Of a stretch of 64,000 nt of DNA, positions 1-11,107 are shown piece after piece (within the stretch, counting starts at the first letter, position 1; the number at the start of each line of letters is the position of its first letter). Position numbers and translations under genes: made by a program. The notes beneath the pieces were generated by a model. The model was given only the letters and a program-made list of their open reading frames with translations. It was not told where the DNA came from and made no database searches. Source of the DNA: Chamaecrista fasciculata (Eukaryota > Streptophyta > Magnoliopsida > Fabales > Fabaceae); assembly GCA_003254925.1 (NCBI GenBank), contig QANZ01044545.1:22791-86790 (forward strand), given 5' to 3'.

Positions 1-1020
1 CATTCATTTCTTAGGGTTCGAATTCGAATTGGGGGAGAAAGTTTGGGGTTTCTTTCGATTTTGAAGAAATTCCGAGAGAATGCCTGCGACTGATGATGAA
101 AACTCGTCGTCACCGTCGTTGTTTACCCATTTCGGCCGTTCGCTTTTGAGTCTCTGTCGCGACCATCAGGTTCACTCCATGGAAGCTCAACGACGCCACA
201 TGTTCACTCTGTCGCGACTTGCTTTCTCTCTCATGAGTCTCTAAGCTTCTCGATTCCTTCCTTCGCTGCCACGAGAGCTTTTCGGCTGATGAATGATGAT
301 GATGATGATGATGATATGAACTGATGATGAACTGATTTTTTTTTAATTTTTGGATGATGAACTGATGAATGATGATGATGATGATGATGATGATGATATG
401 AACTGATGATGAACTAATTTTTTTTAATCAAGAATTGATGAATTGATGAAACTAGTGTAATCTTTGGTGATTTCTGGTTGTGTAGTTTTAGGGTTTTGTG
501 GTTTGGGGTTTGGAGTGGATGAGAAGATGAAAATGATGAAAGATGAAGAGGAAAGTAGGATTTAGGGACCAAATTGCAAGAGAGTAGTTTTTTTAAAGTT
601 TTAGGATTTAGGGTTTAGGGGTTTAGGGTTTTAGATTTTAGGGTTTAGGGTTTTAGGATTTTAGGGTTTTTAATACTTTTAAGGACTAAATTGGAATGTT
701 TGGAATACAATTTTAGGAATTTAGGGTTTTAGGGTTTAGGGTTTTAGGGTTTAGAGTTTAGGATTTTAGGGTTTAGGGTTTAGAGTTTGGGGATTAAGTT
801 TTAGGGTTTTTAATACATTTAAGGACTAAATTGGAATGTTTGGAAGGGTTTTGGGATACTTTACAATTTTATTTTTAGCATTTGGGACTAAAATGAATGA
901 AGAAGATGAAAAAGATGAATAAGAGGATTAAAAAAAAGTTTTAGGGGATTTAGGGGTTTTGGGACCAAATTGCAAGAGAGTAGTTTTAATGAGGTGTCAA
1001 GTGGAAATGAGTTGGATACT
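1..1020. mobile_element. TTTAGGG-rich MULE-like element, partial (cut by window edge)
   Basis: From about 530 on, this stretch matches the inner right arm of the complete element at 23947-26126: the same order of a GAAGAGGAAAGTAGGATTT block, ACCAAATTGCAAGAGAGTAG, long runs of degenerate TTTAGGG (595-790) and the module GGACTAAATTGGAATGTTTG (684 and 824). The 5' part (1-280) is GC-richer and could be captured gene sequence, but I do not recognise it. The left end is outside the window and the right end is unclear because a MITE follows at 1026. Confidence 0.6.
284..418. repeat. GAT microsatellite inside a two-copy tandem repeat
   Basis: Two consecutive units of roughly 70 bp each contain a run of GAT triplets followed by ATGAACTGATGATGAACT and a T/A-rich spacer. 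The second unit has the longer GAT run. Confidence 0.8.
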
Positions 1021-1025
1021 AATTT

Positions 1026-1279
1026 GAGCAAACCCCCTTTTTGGTCCCTCAATTGTTACTGAGTCGAGGATTTGGTCCCTCAACTAAGCATTTAACGGCC
1101 ACCTAACAGATAACGGTGACACGTCATCACTTAACACCTTTATCACTAACGGACCAGACGTGAGGGACCAAAACGTAAACGGGATTGTACAATTGAGGGA
1201 CTGAGTTGTAGTTTCCCACAATTGAGGGACCGATTCCTCGACTCAGTAACAATTGAGGGACCAAAAAGGGGGTTTGCTC
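1026..1279. mobile_element. MITE with long terminal inverted repeats
   Basis: About 58 bp at the left end, beginning GAGCAAACCCCC and running through GGTCCCTCAATTG, reappears inverted at the right end, finishing GGGGGTTTGCTC. The inner part contains a second set of GGTCCCTC/GAGGGACC motifs. No clear target-site duplication is visible. A fragment of the same family lies at 4676-4722. Confidence 0.7.
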
Positions 1280-1460
1280 TAAATAAAATTAGGCTAAATG
1301 ACACAAACCCTCCTTGAATTTTAAGTCTGGGGCACATAATACCCCTGAGTTTTAAAACTTGACAAAAATAACCCTTAAGTTTTTAACTTGTTCGTTAAGA
1401 ACCATTCTGTTAATTTTTTGTATATTTTAATTTGTTAAGTGTCGCATAAGCTATCTTAAG

Positions 1461-1893
1461 TAGGGATGTCAACGAATAGGATACCCTAAATTTTTTTACT
1501 ATCCGTATCCGTAAAACTACTATAGTATTCGTATCCTATCTGTATCCGATACCTGATATCCAACGGATAGTCTAAATATCCAAAATACCTGAAAATAATG
1601 GATATTGGATAGGATATCATAATTCAAAAATCAGATATATTCGATGTCCGATATCCAATATCCGTTAATTAAAATAAATTAATGAAAAATATAATAAAAA
1701 TTGTATAAAAAGTTTATATTATAGGGTATCGAATATCGAGTACCCTAACTATCCGTTCATTTCAGACGAATATCGGATAGTTAATTTATTATTTTTCACA
1801 ATTCCTACCCTATCGATATTAAATATCCCACAATATTTCGATATTTTTTAGGGGTGAAATCGAGCATCTAAATACCCAATTTTGCTATCCCTA
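1461..1893. mobile_element. hAT-type MITE
   Basis: The ends are TAGGGATGTCAACG and its inverse GCTATCCCTA, the usual plant hAT MITE termini. The flanks are atcttaag on the left and atctttaag on the right, an 8-bp duplication with a one-base indel. The inside is made of many GGATA/TATCC blocks that fold back on each other. Confidence 0.75.
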
Positions 1894-2051
1894 ATCTTTA
1901 AGTGAGAATTTGTAATTTCTCTAAAATTTTGAAACCCACACAAATGAGTTGGAGGCTTGACCGACGTCGACAGCCAGAGTCACCGATGTGTGTCTCCGAT
2001 CTGAGTCAGAAAAATGTCCGGCGCGGCGGTGACTCCCTGTCCACTTCCGAT

Positions 2052-2150
2052 GAGATGTGGAGGCCTTTCTTCGAGCCCTACCACCTCATCATCGTGCAAG
2101 ACTCTGACCCTTAAAAGAAGTACATCTTCACTATCGACGATGATTGCTTT
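2052..2150 (+). pseudogene. UDP-arabinopyranose mutase (RGP) exon fragment
   Basis: The plus-strand translation contains [20 protein letters not shown], then a TAA stop (2112-2114), then in the same frame KKYIFTIDDDCF followed by a GTAAG donor-like site. Both blocks are signature sequences of plant reversibly glycosylated polypeptide / UDP-arabinopyranose mutase, which makes UDP-arabinofuranose for cell-wall polysaccharides; IDDD is its DxD-type metal-binding motif. In the family the blocks are separated by about 40-50 residues, so an internal segment is deleted here and a stop sits at the junction. The sequence upstream (1902-2051) does not resemble the family N-terminus. This is a non-functional gene scrap, most likely carried or rearranged by transposons. 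Confidence 0.8.
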
Positions 2151-2464
2151 GTAAGACTCCTATTATTATTATTATTGTTATTCTCAATTTCTGTCTTTAA
2201 TTTCTTCAATTTCGATTTTCTGATCTGGATGTGGAATTCAGCGGATTTTTCTTTCTGATTGACTTAGATTTTTCTTTCTGCTCTCACGAGGCCTGCTTCT
2301 TCGACGGGTGAGGGATTTGGGTGTATAAGTTGGGTCAGGTGATATAGATTCGGGTTATGGGTTTTTGGAATTTGGGTGGATTTCAGAATTTCAGGAAATT
2401 ACAAGAATAACCTCACACTGTAAGATAGCTAATGTGGCATTTAACAGAAGGGCCTTATATTTTG

Positions 2465-2710
2465 TTTTAGGTAAATTACACTTTAGTACCCTGTTCTATT
2501 GACCAATTTTACTTTAGTACATTGTTCTTTCAAAAGTGAAATTTTGGTACCTTGTTCTTTGCACCATTACCATGTTCTATCTTTATTTGGGTACCAAAGT
2601 GTTAACGGTGCAAAGAACAAGGTACCAAAATGTTAATGGTGCAAAGAACATGGTACTAAAGTGACACTTTTGAAAGAACAGAGTATGAAAATGAAATTGG
2701 TATCAAAGTG
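2465..2710. repeat. Foldback MITE-like repeat
   Basis: Blocks such as GGTACCTTGTTCTTTGCACC and their inverse GGTGCAAAGAACAAGGTACC alternate across the stretch, forming an imperfect palindrome. Borders are approximate and no target-site duplication was identified. Confidence 0.55.
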
Positions 2711-2789
2711 TTATCTATCTTATTTGTTTTATGCTGGCATTTGTTTTATAATTTAGTTTGAATAAGGCACGAATGATGTGTTATAATTC

Positions 2790-3101
2790 TTCCTAGTCCT
2801 TTAATTTATGACACAAACATGATCATATCAATTGAATTGAAACATGAGAACCTCATGTATGATCATATCATGTATGTCTGAAACTAGGAAACGCTGATCT
2901 ATTACTAGCAGTCTAGCACTGCTAATTGAGACTTCAAAATTGCAATAAGTTCATCCTATTTCAGGGGCAATATCCATATTCTATTATACATCAAAACAAT
3001 GCAAAAATAAAGGAAAGCAGGGAACAACAATAGATACTCTCTCACACACACACATATAAGAGGAGTAAATAAGACACTCTGCGTACTTTGCTCTCAGCAT
3101 A
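2790..3101 (-). repeat. RLP 3'-flank duplicate (partner of 10619-11107)
   Basis: The sequence beginning TGACACAAACATGATCATAT, and later blocks such as AAGTTCAT...TATTTCAGGGG and TATTATACATCAAAAC, recur in the same order downstream of the RLP gene at 11199-14438. It shows that the duplicated RLP unit includes several hundred bases of 3' flank. Confidence 0.75.
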
Positions 3102-4292
3102 TCAGTAAGGCTTCCACCTCAAGGTTCTGAAATTTTTGCCTGCACAGGATTCATAAACAAAATCCAATTGAGGGAAGATATAGAAAAGAAGATCATCAAC
3201 AAGCTTCCAATACCAGTCTCCATCGACTCCAAAATATAAGGGGCATGATGACAAGTGCAAAACCAAAAGAAAATCCCAATTCAGCAATTAAGAACTTCCA
3301 ATCAATTGAAATCCTACCATCAGAAGTGTAGGATGTTACAACACCCCATCACTACCACAATTTTGGGTCAAGGGAGGCCCACATAATCCTTTGTTTACTT
3401 CAAAGGAAGCTGCTTCAAATGACTGAATTTGAGTACCTGTTGGGATTCGACCCACCAGATTATTGTAGGAGAGATTCAAGAATGCAAGATAGGTTAAACT
3501 TGCAAGCTCCGTGGGAATCCCTCCACTCAAGAAGTTGCTTGACAGGTCCAATGACTCAAGAATTTTCAAACAACCCACTGATGATGGTGTTGAGCGGAAG
3601 CACAAATCACACAACAAATAAAAGAAGAGAAAAAAGAAAAACACAAACGTGGTTCGGTGCCTCAAGACCTATTCTATAGTACCATTGGGACAAATTTCAC
3701 TATTTGTAATCTTTGAACAAAAAAATTTCAAACCCTCCTCAATATAATTTTTTAATGGAGGAATCATAAATTCTCTCTCACACAACTACCCAAGCCCTTT
3801 TACATTCATATGCTAATAGTTTTTGTGGTATAGAAACTCATATAACACTGCCCCTATTTATACAAATTCCCAAGACCGCTCTTCTCAAAACCGAGCAATG
3901 TGGGACTTTGAGAGGAATACCCATCACATGGGTTGTGACCAGAGAAAGCATTGTAAGACAAGTTAAGCATGTACAATGCTTGAAAACTCAGTAGCTCCTC
4001 TGGTATTGGCCCTTCAAAATGATTGGATGAGAAATCCAAGGAAGGGAAGACAATGAAAATTTTAATATACCTCATCTGCAGAATTCTGTTGATGATTTTG
4101 ACTGAATCTTGATATTGTGTGTGAGATTAGCAGTATAGGTAGGAAACGAGTGGTCAATCACATAAGAAGGCTCAACAGCGATAAGCCTTACCTTCTTCAT
4201 TCCAATATCTTTGTTGATAGCTGTGAGTGTCTTTTGAAATCTCTGAGGATCAAAGTTATGGAAGATATATAAAAAAAACAAGTGGCCAAACC
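3102..4292 (-). pseudogene. Receptor-like protein pseudogene, 3' remnant
   Basis: Minus-strand fragments match the C-terminal quarter of the RLP encoded at 11199-14438: the island region (INKDIGMKKVRLIAVEPSYVIDH), the last repeats ([36 protein letters not shown]) and the tail ending FRTLRWKPY. Everything upstream is missing; similarity stops at about 4293 in the middle of a codon run. The reading frame is shifted near 4075-4110 and broken again by a 339-bp insertion at 3588-3926. Stop codon equivalent at 3102-3104. The tail keeps the full-length form that the 11199-14438 gene has lost. No protein can be made from it as a receptor. Confidence 0.9.
3588..3926. mobile_element. Solo LTR-like insertion in the RLP pseudogene
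   Basis: The insertion begins TGTTGAGCGGAAGC and ends GAATACCCATCA (TG...CA). It is flanked by gatgg on the left and catgg on the right, a 5-bp duplication with one mismatch. It contains ACGTGGTTCGGTGCC, a motif often seen in plant Copia-type LTRs. Removing it restores alignment with the intact RLP coding sequence. Assignment as LTR rather than another element class is inferred. Confidence 0.65.
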
Positions 4293-5850
4293 CATTTTAA
4301 GTAGTATATTTAACAAAAAAACTAAATTTACTGTAATTGCATATTATAAGTCTTATAATTTTATCTTTCAAGAACTAAATTAAAAAATTTATTATTTTTC
4401 AAAGACCACATTTTTAGTTGTTATGATCCTACTTGGCGTTTCCAATATACAATTAATGATACATATCAGTTGAGTCTGAGTGGAGAAGAGAACCATAGAA
4501 AATCTTGATTCTTGTCCTTCCAAGAAATTTAATTGGTGGAAAACTCACAAAGGTTGTCCAAAACAGTTATATAACTTATATCTATACTATATTATATGTG
4601 GGAGAAGCTTTCTGATCGTCTTCCCACTTATACTAAAATAAAAATATTACATGTAATTAAAATAAGAGGAAACTTACTATTTGGTCCCTCATTTTTTACT
4701 GAGTCAACGATTTGNTTGCTCAAGTGTATATATCAAAAACTGAAATCACACATATACTTCAAAGTTACAAACAACAACGCAAGAAAATCAAACTATCAAA
4801 CAAGGTTCAAAGCATTGAAAACCATGAAACTCTAAAAACAGAGTTGGAAGAATCACCACAGCTTATACATTCTTAACGCCAACATGGCATATAGTTCTAA
4901 CACAAATTACAAAAGGAAATTACAATAACGTCACACTCAAGTTTTAAAACACATAAACTCCAACAAATTAAGATGAATCACAACAAATCACTTTTCATCT
5001 CTTATTTTGTCTCGCACTCCAGCTGCATAATACTTGAATGTGCTTGTGACACAACAGTACACAAGTGTCTTCAAGCTAGTATCTTCACCTAAAATTTACA
5101 ATAATAAAAGACATAAATAATCAATGCTGTTCAAATCAATTATTGGTAAACACATAAAAATGTATAGAAACAACAAACAAATTATAAACTTAAACTTTAT
5201 CAGTTTTAAATTATTTCATTTTTTTTTAGAGAAAAATTATTCTCTGTATTGTACTAGAGTGGCCCAGCTATCCAAACGTTAACAGAAATTGTTATCATTT
5301 TCAAGGTTAGACCCAAAAAAAAAAAGGGGTTTTGTACATATATAGTATGAGACATATGTATCCTCTAAGCCTCTAACTGCCATCTTTACTAATGTTATAT
5401 TTTGGTCATCCTAAGTAATGGTAGGCGAAGAGGAAACTATACTGAGCTATATTCTAATCACATAAATTTCAAATTTTAATATATCACCTAAACTGAAATA
5501 AGAAAAAGGAGAAAAGAACATATATGAGTTAACATTGTCGTTTAAAAGCAATGTACACAATACCTTAAGGAAAGGGAGAACATGAGTTAAAAAACTGGAG
5601 TCATAAGTTATTGCATGGTTTTTACACATTAATTTTAACTTACACATTCTATATATATATATATATATATAACTTTTTTTTACTTTCTTGTGAAATTCAA
5701 AAAATTTTAATTAAGAGTTAACTTTAGCATGTATGTGTGATTAGATTAATATTAAAATAAAAAGCAAAACATGAAACAGATCTACAATGCTCTGCAACCA
5801 TTGAAGTATATAGCTTTAGCTTATTGGAACACAAACAAAACGCACCTTTT
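4293..5850. other. RLP intergenic region with transposon scraps
   Basis: No gene is seen. It holds a Helitron 5'-end fragment from 4581 (TCTATACTATATTATATG, same as the mini-Helitron at 47932), a piece of the 1026-1279 MITE family at about 4676-4722 with the one ambiguous base (4715), and a TA microsatellite at 5652-5671. The rest is AT-rich 3'-flanking DNA of the RLP gene that follows. Confidence 0.6.
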
Positions 5851-8800
5851 CTAACGACTCCAACGAAGAACTGCATACACTTGTCCTTCATGGGTTTGGA
5901 AATCATGATAAAGTTGAGGGAAAATGCTACAAAGAATGTTATCCACAAGTTTCCAGTACCATATCCTCCATGCCTTCTTATAGAAAAGAGGGCCTATGAT
6001 GATTCCCAAACCAAAAACCACTCCAGGAAGAACAAACAGCCAATCAAATTCCAACCCAGAATGTGTGTGGTGCTTAACTTCTGGTGACTTAACCAACACA
6101 CCACAATTTTTATATAAAGGAGGTCCACATAATCCTGGATTACCAATAAACGAAGCTGCTTCAAAGGATTGAATTTGCGTGCCTGTGGGGATTTTTCCCT
6201 CAAGATGATTAAAGGAGATGTTTAGGAATTCAAGGAAGGACAAACTTGAAAGCTGTGATGGAATCTCTCCAGTGAAAGAGTTGCTTGATAGGTCCAAGGA
6301 CTCGAGCTGTTTCAAGTTCCCTATGGATGATGGGATTTGGCCTGAGAAAGCATTATTTGACAAGTTGAGGATAAGGAGTGATTTAAAGTCCATCATTTCT
6401 TTTGGTATTGGCCCTTCAATTTGGTTCGATGAGAAGTCGATGGAAGTGAAGACAGTAAGAATTTTCTTCAATGTCACTTGCTGACCTTTGCTTGCAACTG
6501 TCACTTGATCCTGATAATAAAATGAACTGTTTTCTTCAAAGTGTAGTTGATTGAACTTTGATGCTGCTTCATCTTCATCTAGCATCATCATCTTCCAGCT
6601 TGTGAAGAATTCTCCTTGTAATATGCCATTAAAATTGTTGAAAGCCATATCCACTATTTGAAGCTGATTCCAAATTCCCGCGATATTTAGGCAGCCAATG
6701 GAACCATGGAAGTTATTTTTTCTTAAAACTAAGACACTGAGTGTAGAGACATTCTTCCAAAAACACGGAAATGTATCATTCATCCTGTTATTTCCAAGGT
6801 CCAATACCTCCAAACTTGTGCAATTGGACAGAGACTTGGGAATTGGCCCTTGTAAGATATTACCATTAAGATCTAGTGTCCTTAACTGACATGAAGCTTG
6901 AAATTCATTAGGAATATCACCATCGAGATTGTTTTCTCGGAGATTTAATACACTGAGCATCTCACTTTTCCCTAGACAGTGGGGAATCATCCCATCAAAG
7001 TTGTTAAAGGAAAGATCAAGCACTTCAAGCAGTGAAGCATTGCAGAGAGAATCAGGAATTCTTTCATGAAGAAAATTATGTGAAAGAGAGACTGTGGTTA
7101 TAAAATGTTTACCAAAGTCAATGTCAGGTGGAATAACTGAGCTGAATCTATTATTTGAGTAATCCAAATAGAAGGCACCTTTAGGAAATGGTGGAAGCGA
7201 ACCTTTGAGATTGTTGTCATGTAGGTCAACTATCTGAAGTTGGTCGCTAATGTTATGCAAGGGTCTTTCTAGCATCACCAATGAATTGTGAGAAATGTTT
7301 AATTGAGTAAGATAGCCAAGTTGCCAGATCCAGTTTGGCAATGTTCCTGACATTTGGTTGTTTGAAAGGTCTAGCTTGTGTAATACGGACTGGTTTCTCA
7401 AGAAACGCGGGATTTCCTTCAACTTGCATGATGCCAATGACACATCAGTCATCATCTTGGGAAATGAAGACAGCTGAGCATTCTTAACATTGGAGTCAAT
7501 TGACATATTGTTGTTTGAAAGGTCAAGTACTGATAGATTTTGAAGTCTAAATATCATATCTAGATATATTGTGCCATTGAACTTGTTTGATGACAATCGA
7601 AGGGAGTTTAGTCTGTTAAGATGAAAAATAAATTCCGGAATATTCCCTTCTAAATTGTTACTGCTTAAATCAAGTTGTTCTAACATGAAGGATGATGAGT
7701 TAATTGAAATCTCATTCAACTGACCTTGAAAATTGTTGTCGGAAAGGTCAATACTTTGCAGCATTGGGAGTGCAAATAGAGACGATGGAATGCTACCATT
7801 GAGGAAATTGTGATGTAACAGAAGGGTGGCCAGTTCTCCACAGCCTTTGAAGTGAGCAGATGAAATTCCACCACTGAAATTATTATGAGAGAGGTCTATA
7901 AGAATGAGTTTTTTAGCCATTCCAAAGAGAGGGATTGGACCTGTAAAGTAGTTGAATGACAAGTCCATGTAAGTGAGCTCTTTCAGATTTGACATTGAAG
8001 CTGATAGTGTTCCACTCGAATAGCAATAAGAAATATCCAATTTGGATAAATGAAGAGATCCATTCTTAGGAAAGCTTGGAAAAGAAACTTGAAGATCAAG
8101 ATTGTTTGAAATGTCAAGAGAAGAAAGTGATTTTATCTGGAATATCTCTTTTGGAAACCTACCACTCAAACCACAATAAGCAAGATTGAGATAGGTCAAA
8201 TTTGAGAAATTAGCAAAGAACTTTGGCATAGGCGCGTAAAAATTGTTCCCCTCCAGATGAACTATCGAGAGATTCTTTAATGTTTGTAGTGAAGAATGGA
8301 TGGGACCTTCGAGATAACAGTATGACATACTTAATACCTGTAGATGAGGCAGAGAAGATGATAATGCTTGACCCCATTCTTTCCCCTCAAGTGATATAGC
8401 AATACCATCAAGATATAGTTCTCGAATTTCAGTGAGGTTCTGAACTAGCTTCCCAAGCTTCTCAAGTGCCAAATCTTCGTTGTAAAGATCAGAAAAATCA
8501 AGAGTGACTAACCTTTTCAGTTGACCAATCTCGACGGGTATCTGCTTTATAAAGCCAGCATTTGACAAATTCAAATAAGTCAAATTCTTCATCTTTACAA
8601 TTTCATGTGGCATCTCAGAATCAAATAAGTAATTGTCAGCCAAGTTCAATTTCTGGAGATATTGGAGATTGAAAAGAGTGCTTGAATTGTCTAACCCACC
8701 AGTGATGGATTCCTCACTGAGGTCAAGATCAGTGACATGTCCCTCCTCATCACAAGTTACACCATTCCAGTCACAGCAAGGAAGGCTTTCATTCCACAAC

Positions 8801-8967
8801 ACCAGCTTTGTGGAATATGCATAATCAAATATGAGTTTGTTCTTCAGTTGGAGCAGTAACAATTTTTGGTCATCAAGACAGTGGCCAGAAAGCAGGGATA
8901 TATTGATATTGAGACATACCCAGTAAAAGAGAATGAAGGAAAACCATGAAAATGATGAGATTCTCAT
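5851..8967 (-). CDS. LRR receptor-like protein (Ve/Cf-type RLP), intact
   Basis: Predicted plasma-membrane immune receptor without a kinase domain; relatives recognise pathogen or apoplastic ligands and signal with SOBIR1/BAK1-type kinases. The 1038-residue protein is encoded in one exon. Signal peptide at 1-29; cysteine-capped N-terminal domain with CCDWNGVTC (64-72); many extracellular LRRs of the LxxLxxLxLSxNxLxGxIP type; a non-LRR island at about 791-838 (WKMMMLDEDE... to KKILTVF); the last repeats ending in a GLCGPPLYKNC cap; a transmembrane helix at about 977-999 with a GxxxG motif; and a short tail ending RWSR. The reading frame is open 37 codons further upstream, but this Met is chosen because the signal peptide starts here and the CTCCAATGAGA context is shared with the neighbouring RLP gene. 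Ligand unknown. Confidence 0.92.
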   Translation of the reverse strand: MRISSFSWFSFILFYWVCLNINISLLSGHCLDDQKLLLLQLKNKLIFDYAYSTKLVLWNESLPCCDWNGVTCDEEGHVTDLDLSEESITGGLDNSSTLFNLQYLQKLNLADNYLFDSEMPHEIVKMKNLTYLNLSNAGFIKQIPVEIGQLKRLVTLDFSDLYNEDLALEKLGKLVQNLTEIRELYLDGIAISLEGKEWGQALSSSLPHLQVLSMSYCYLEGPIHSSLQTLKNLSIVHLEGNNFYAPMPKFFANFSNLTYLNLAYCGLSGRFPKEIFQIKSLSSLDISNNLDLQVSFPSFPKNGSLHLSKLDISYCYSSGTLSASMSNLKELTYMDLSFNYFTGPIPLFGMAKKLILIDLSHNNFSGGISSAHFKGCGELATLLLHHNFLNGSIPSSLFALPMLQSIDLSDNNFQGQLNEISINSSSFMLEQLDLSSNNLEGNIPEFIFHLNRLNSLRLSSNKFNGTIYLDMIFRLQNLSVLDLSNNNMSIDSNVKNAQLSSFPKMMTDVSLASCKLKEIPRFLRNQSVLHKLDLSNNQMSGTLPNWIWQLGYLTQLNISHNSLVMLERPLHNISDQLQIVDLHDNNLKGSLPPFPKGAFYLDYSNNRFSSVIPPDIDFGKHFITTVSLSHNFLHERIPDSLCNASLLEVLDLSFNNFDGMIPHCLGKSEMLSVLNLRENNLDGDIPNEFQASCQLRTLDLNGNILQGPIPKSLSNCTSLEVLDLGNNRMNDTFPCFWKNVSTLSVLVLRKNNFHGSIGCLNIAGIWNQLQIVDMAFNNFNGILQGEFFTSWKMMMLDEDEAASKFNQLHFEENSSFYYQDQVTVASKGQQVTLKKILTVFTSIDFSSNQIEGPIPKEMMDFKSLLILNLSNNAFSGQIPSSIGNLKQLESLDLSSNSFTGEIPSQLSSLSFLEFLNISFNHLEGKIPTGTQIQSFEAASFIGNPGLCGPPLYKNCGVLVKSPEVKHHTHSGLEFDWLFVLPGVVFGLGIIIGPLFYKKAWRIWYWKLVDNILCSIFPQLYHDFQTHEGQVYAVLRWSR

Positions 8968-9078
8968 TGGAGTATACTGTGAGAGACACACAATTGTGAA
9001 GAGTGAAGAAAATGTAGTCCAAATATGACTTTGGATTTGACAAGAAAACGTGTCTGAGGGTTTGGTTGAAAGGCTCAA

Positions 9079-10430
9079 AGAAGGAAAAGCAGACTAAAAG
9101 TTGAAAAACGGGTTGTATACAATCAAAGATAAATATCAATATATAGATTCTTTGCACTTCTAAGAAATTTAAATGGAGTGGAAAAGTCAAAGACTTAGTC
9201 TTATGTGGAAATTGTAGCAGGACATTGGAACCAATCTTAGTTGGATCCTGGACATATTTGCAATACCAATACTTTGGATAATATTCTCAGATTAAAGGTA
9301 AATCCCATGTCCTACTGTTTTTTAAGGGCTTGCATGCAATTATTTTTGTTTGTTTAATTACTGTGTGAAGATCCTTTACCATATTCTCTTCCGATTTAAC
9401 TCATAGCTTCCTAATTGGCAGTGATAAATTAGGGATTCAGGGTCTCATTTGTGATCAGAGTTATAGTCATATGGTTATGTAGATGGCTATGAGTGGCACT
9501 CCCTTATGCAGACAGAAGAGACAAATTTCAAAAGGTATAAATGCATAATATTCCATATATGAAGGAGCAAAGTGATAATAATATATAGTATAGATCCTTA
9601 CTCTGCATAAATTAAATTAGATCAATGGTGACAATGGACTTGTACTTTTGAAAGGGAGAGTCAACGCCAAATTGAATATGTACTTTGTCATTCTCTTTTC
9701 CATGCCGTGTTTGAAATAAAGGGCATTTCCTTTTTGAAATTGTGAATCATCATTCTCTTCTATATTGGACAGTGACATCAGTCAACTGTACTCTAATTAA
9801 GTTTCCATTTTTCAAAGAGTAATTTATACGTCCAAACCCAATCCTTTGTTTCACTGAAAGCTTGCAATAACCAGGCGAGTTTGAATTGAAGGGCGTGCAT
9901 TATTTGGTTTCCTTTTTCATTTCTCATTCTAATGACTCATTGATCCAAACTTGACTTGGACACTGCATAATTACATGGAAAGCCCAAATTATGAATCTCA
10001 AATTTGTGTGTAAGTTGTAACGTCAAAATTATCAAATCATCTTTCATTTTTTGTACAAAGATGCTTTCACTGAAATTTGATTTAAAGATAATTAAATTAG
10101 TGATGGATTGTCAAATCAATTGGCTCATCAATTTAAGAAAAGATTGACAATTTAAGGCAAGTTGGCATGCATTAGATTCGATATAGGACTATCTAATTGA
10201 GTGAAACAACACCAAATTGATGTTCAATTTATTTGATTGGTGGTCTGAGCTACTTCAATACTGTCCTCACTACAATCATTTACATGTCCCAATGAACTGT
10301 TTTTCACTCTGGAAGAGAAATTTTCTGGAATTCTTATGTGAGTACTTTCATGTCACTTCACGTGTTTGAAGGTTAAATACATTTCATTTTTTGAGTTGTG
10401 CCTTGTTCCTTACTTTTAGTTTCAGGGTTT
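9079..10430. other. RLP intergenic region and promoter of the 5851-8967 gene
   Basis: AT-rich DNA without a recognisable gene or element. The promoter of the minus-strand RLP gene must lie at its left side; a TATATAT stretch near 9140 is a possible TATA element but is far (about 175 nt) from the start codon. Confidence 0.45.
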
Positions 10431-10431
10431 A

Positions 10432-10618
10432 TAATGTTTGATGTAATTTGTCTTCAAATAATTTCAAGAGAGGAAAGAAATGCCAAGATGGGAAGCATAG
10501 AAGTAATAGAGAATTAGCATTAATGACTGTAACTCATTTGAAAAGACACACACCCAACCTTCGACAAATTAAATTTCCCGTACATAGTTGATAGTGAATT
10601 CATGAGTTTATAATTGAC
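10432..10618 (-). repeat. Third copy of PDC 3'-flanking DNA
   Basis: The segment beginning GATGTAATTTGTCTTCAAAT, with GAGAATTAGCATTAATGACTG and CATTTGAAAAGACACACACC, matches the DNA downstream of both PDC genes (16690-17060 and 27300-27510), including GAATTCATGAGTTTATAATTGACA. No PDC coding sequence follows it here; it runs directly into RLP 3' flank. Confidence 0.85.
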
Positions 10619-11107
10619 ACAAACATGATCATATGAATTGAATTGAAACATGAAAACGTCATGTCTATTCCTTTAAGTTCTTGCTGGCCGGGCTTCTTAT
10701 TTTTCCTAAAATAACTCTGGTGCAGGCTGTAGCAACCCATTTTTCAAGAGGACTGATAAAGAATAACGTGTATGTATTCAGCAAAACAAGGTATGTCATT
10801 AATTACATATTTACATTATTTAGATAATTTTGCATTGCAACTACTACTGCAACCAAAATATCAACTCTTTCCACAACAAGTTTACACACACCTCTTTTCT
10901 TTTGAAACTAGCAAACTTTAATCTATTACTAGCACTGCTAATTTAGACTACATAATTGTAATAAGTTCATATCTTATTTCAGGGGAAAAATCCATATTTT
11001 ATTATACATCAAAACGATGCCAAAAGAAGGAAAGAAAAGAAACATATATGTGTATGAGTGTGTGTAAAGAGTAAATAAGATACTCTGCTTACTTTGCTCT
11101 GAGCAGA
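10619..11107 (-). repeat. RLP 3'-flank duplicate (partner of 2790-3101)
   Basis: It shares TGACACAAACATGATCATAT and further downstream blocks with the DNA beyond the RLP pseudogene. An unrelated insertion or diverged stretch lies around 10680-10900. Confidence 0.7.

Noticed and set aside
600-800. True telomeric DNA
   Set aside because: The TTTAGGG runs are degenerate, short, present in both orientations elsewhere, and lie inside transposons with readable ends.
8968-9078. In-frame N-terminal extension of the intact RLP by 37 codons
   Set aside because: It precedes the signal peptide, has no family resemblance, and the downstream Met has a context shared with the neighbouring RLP gene.
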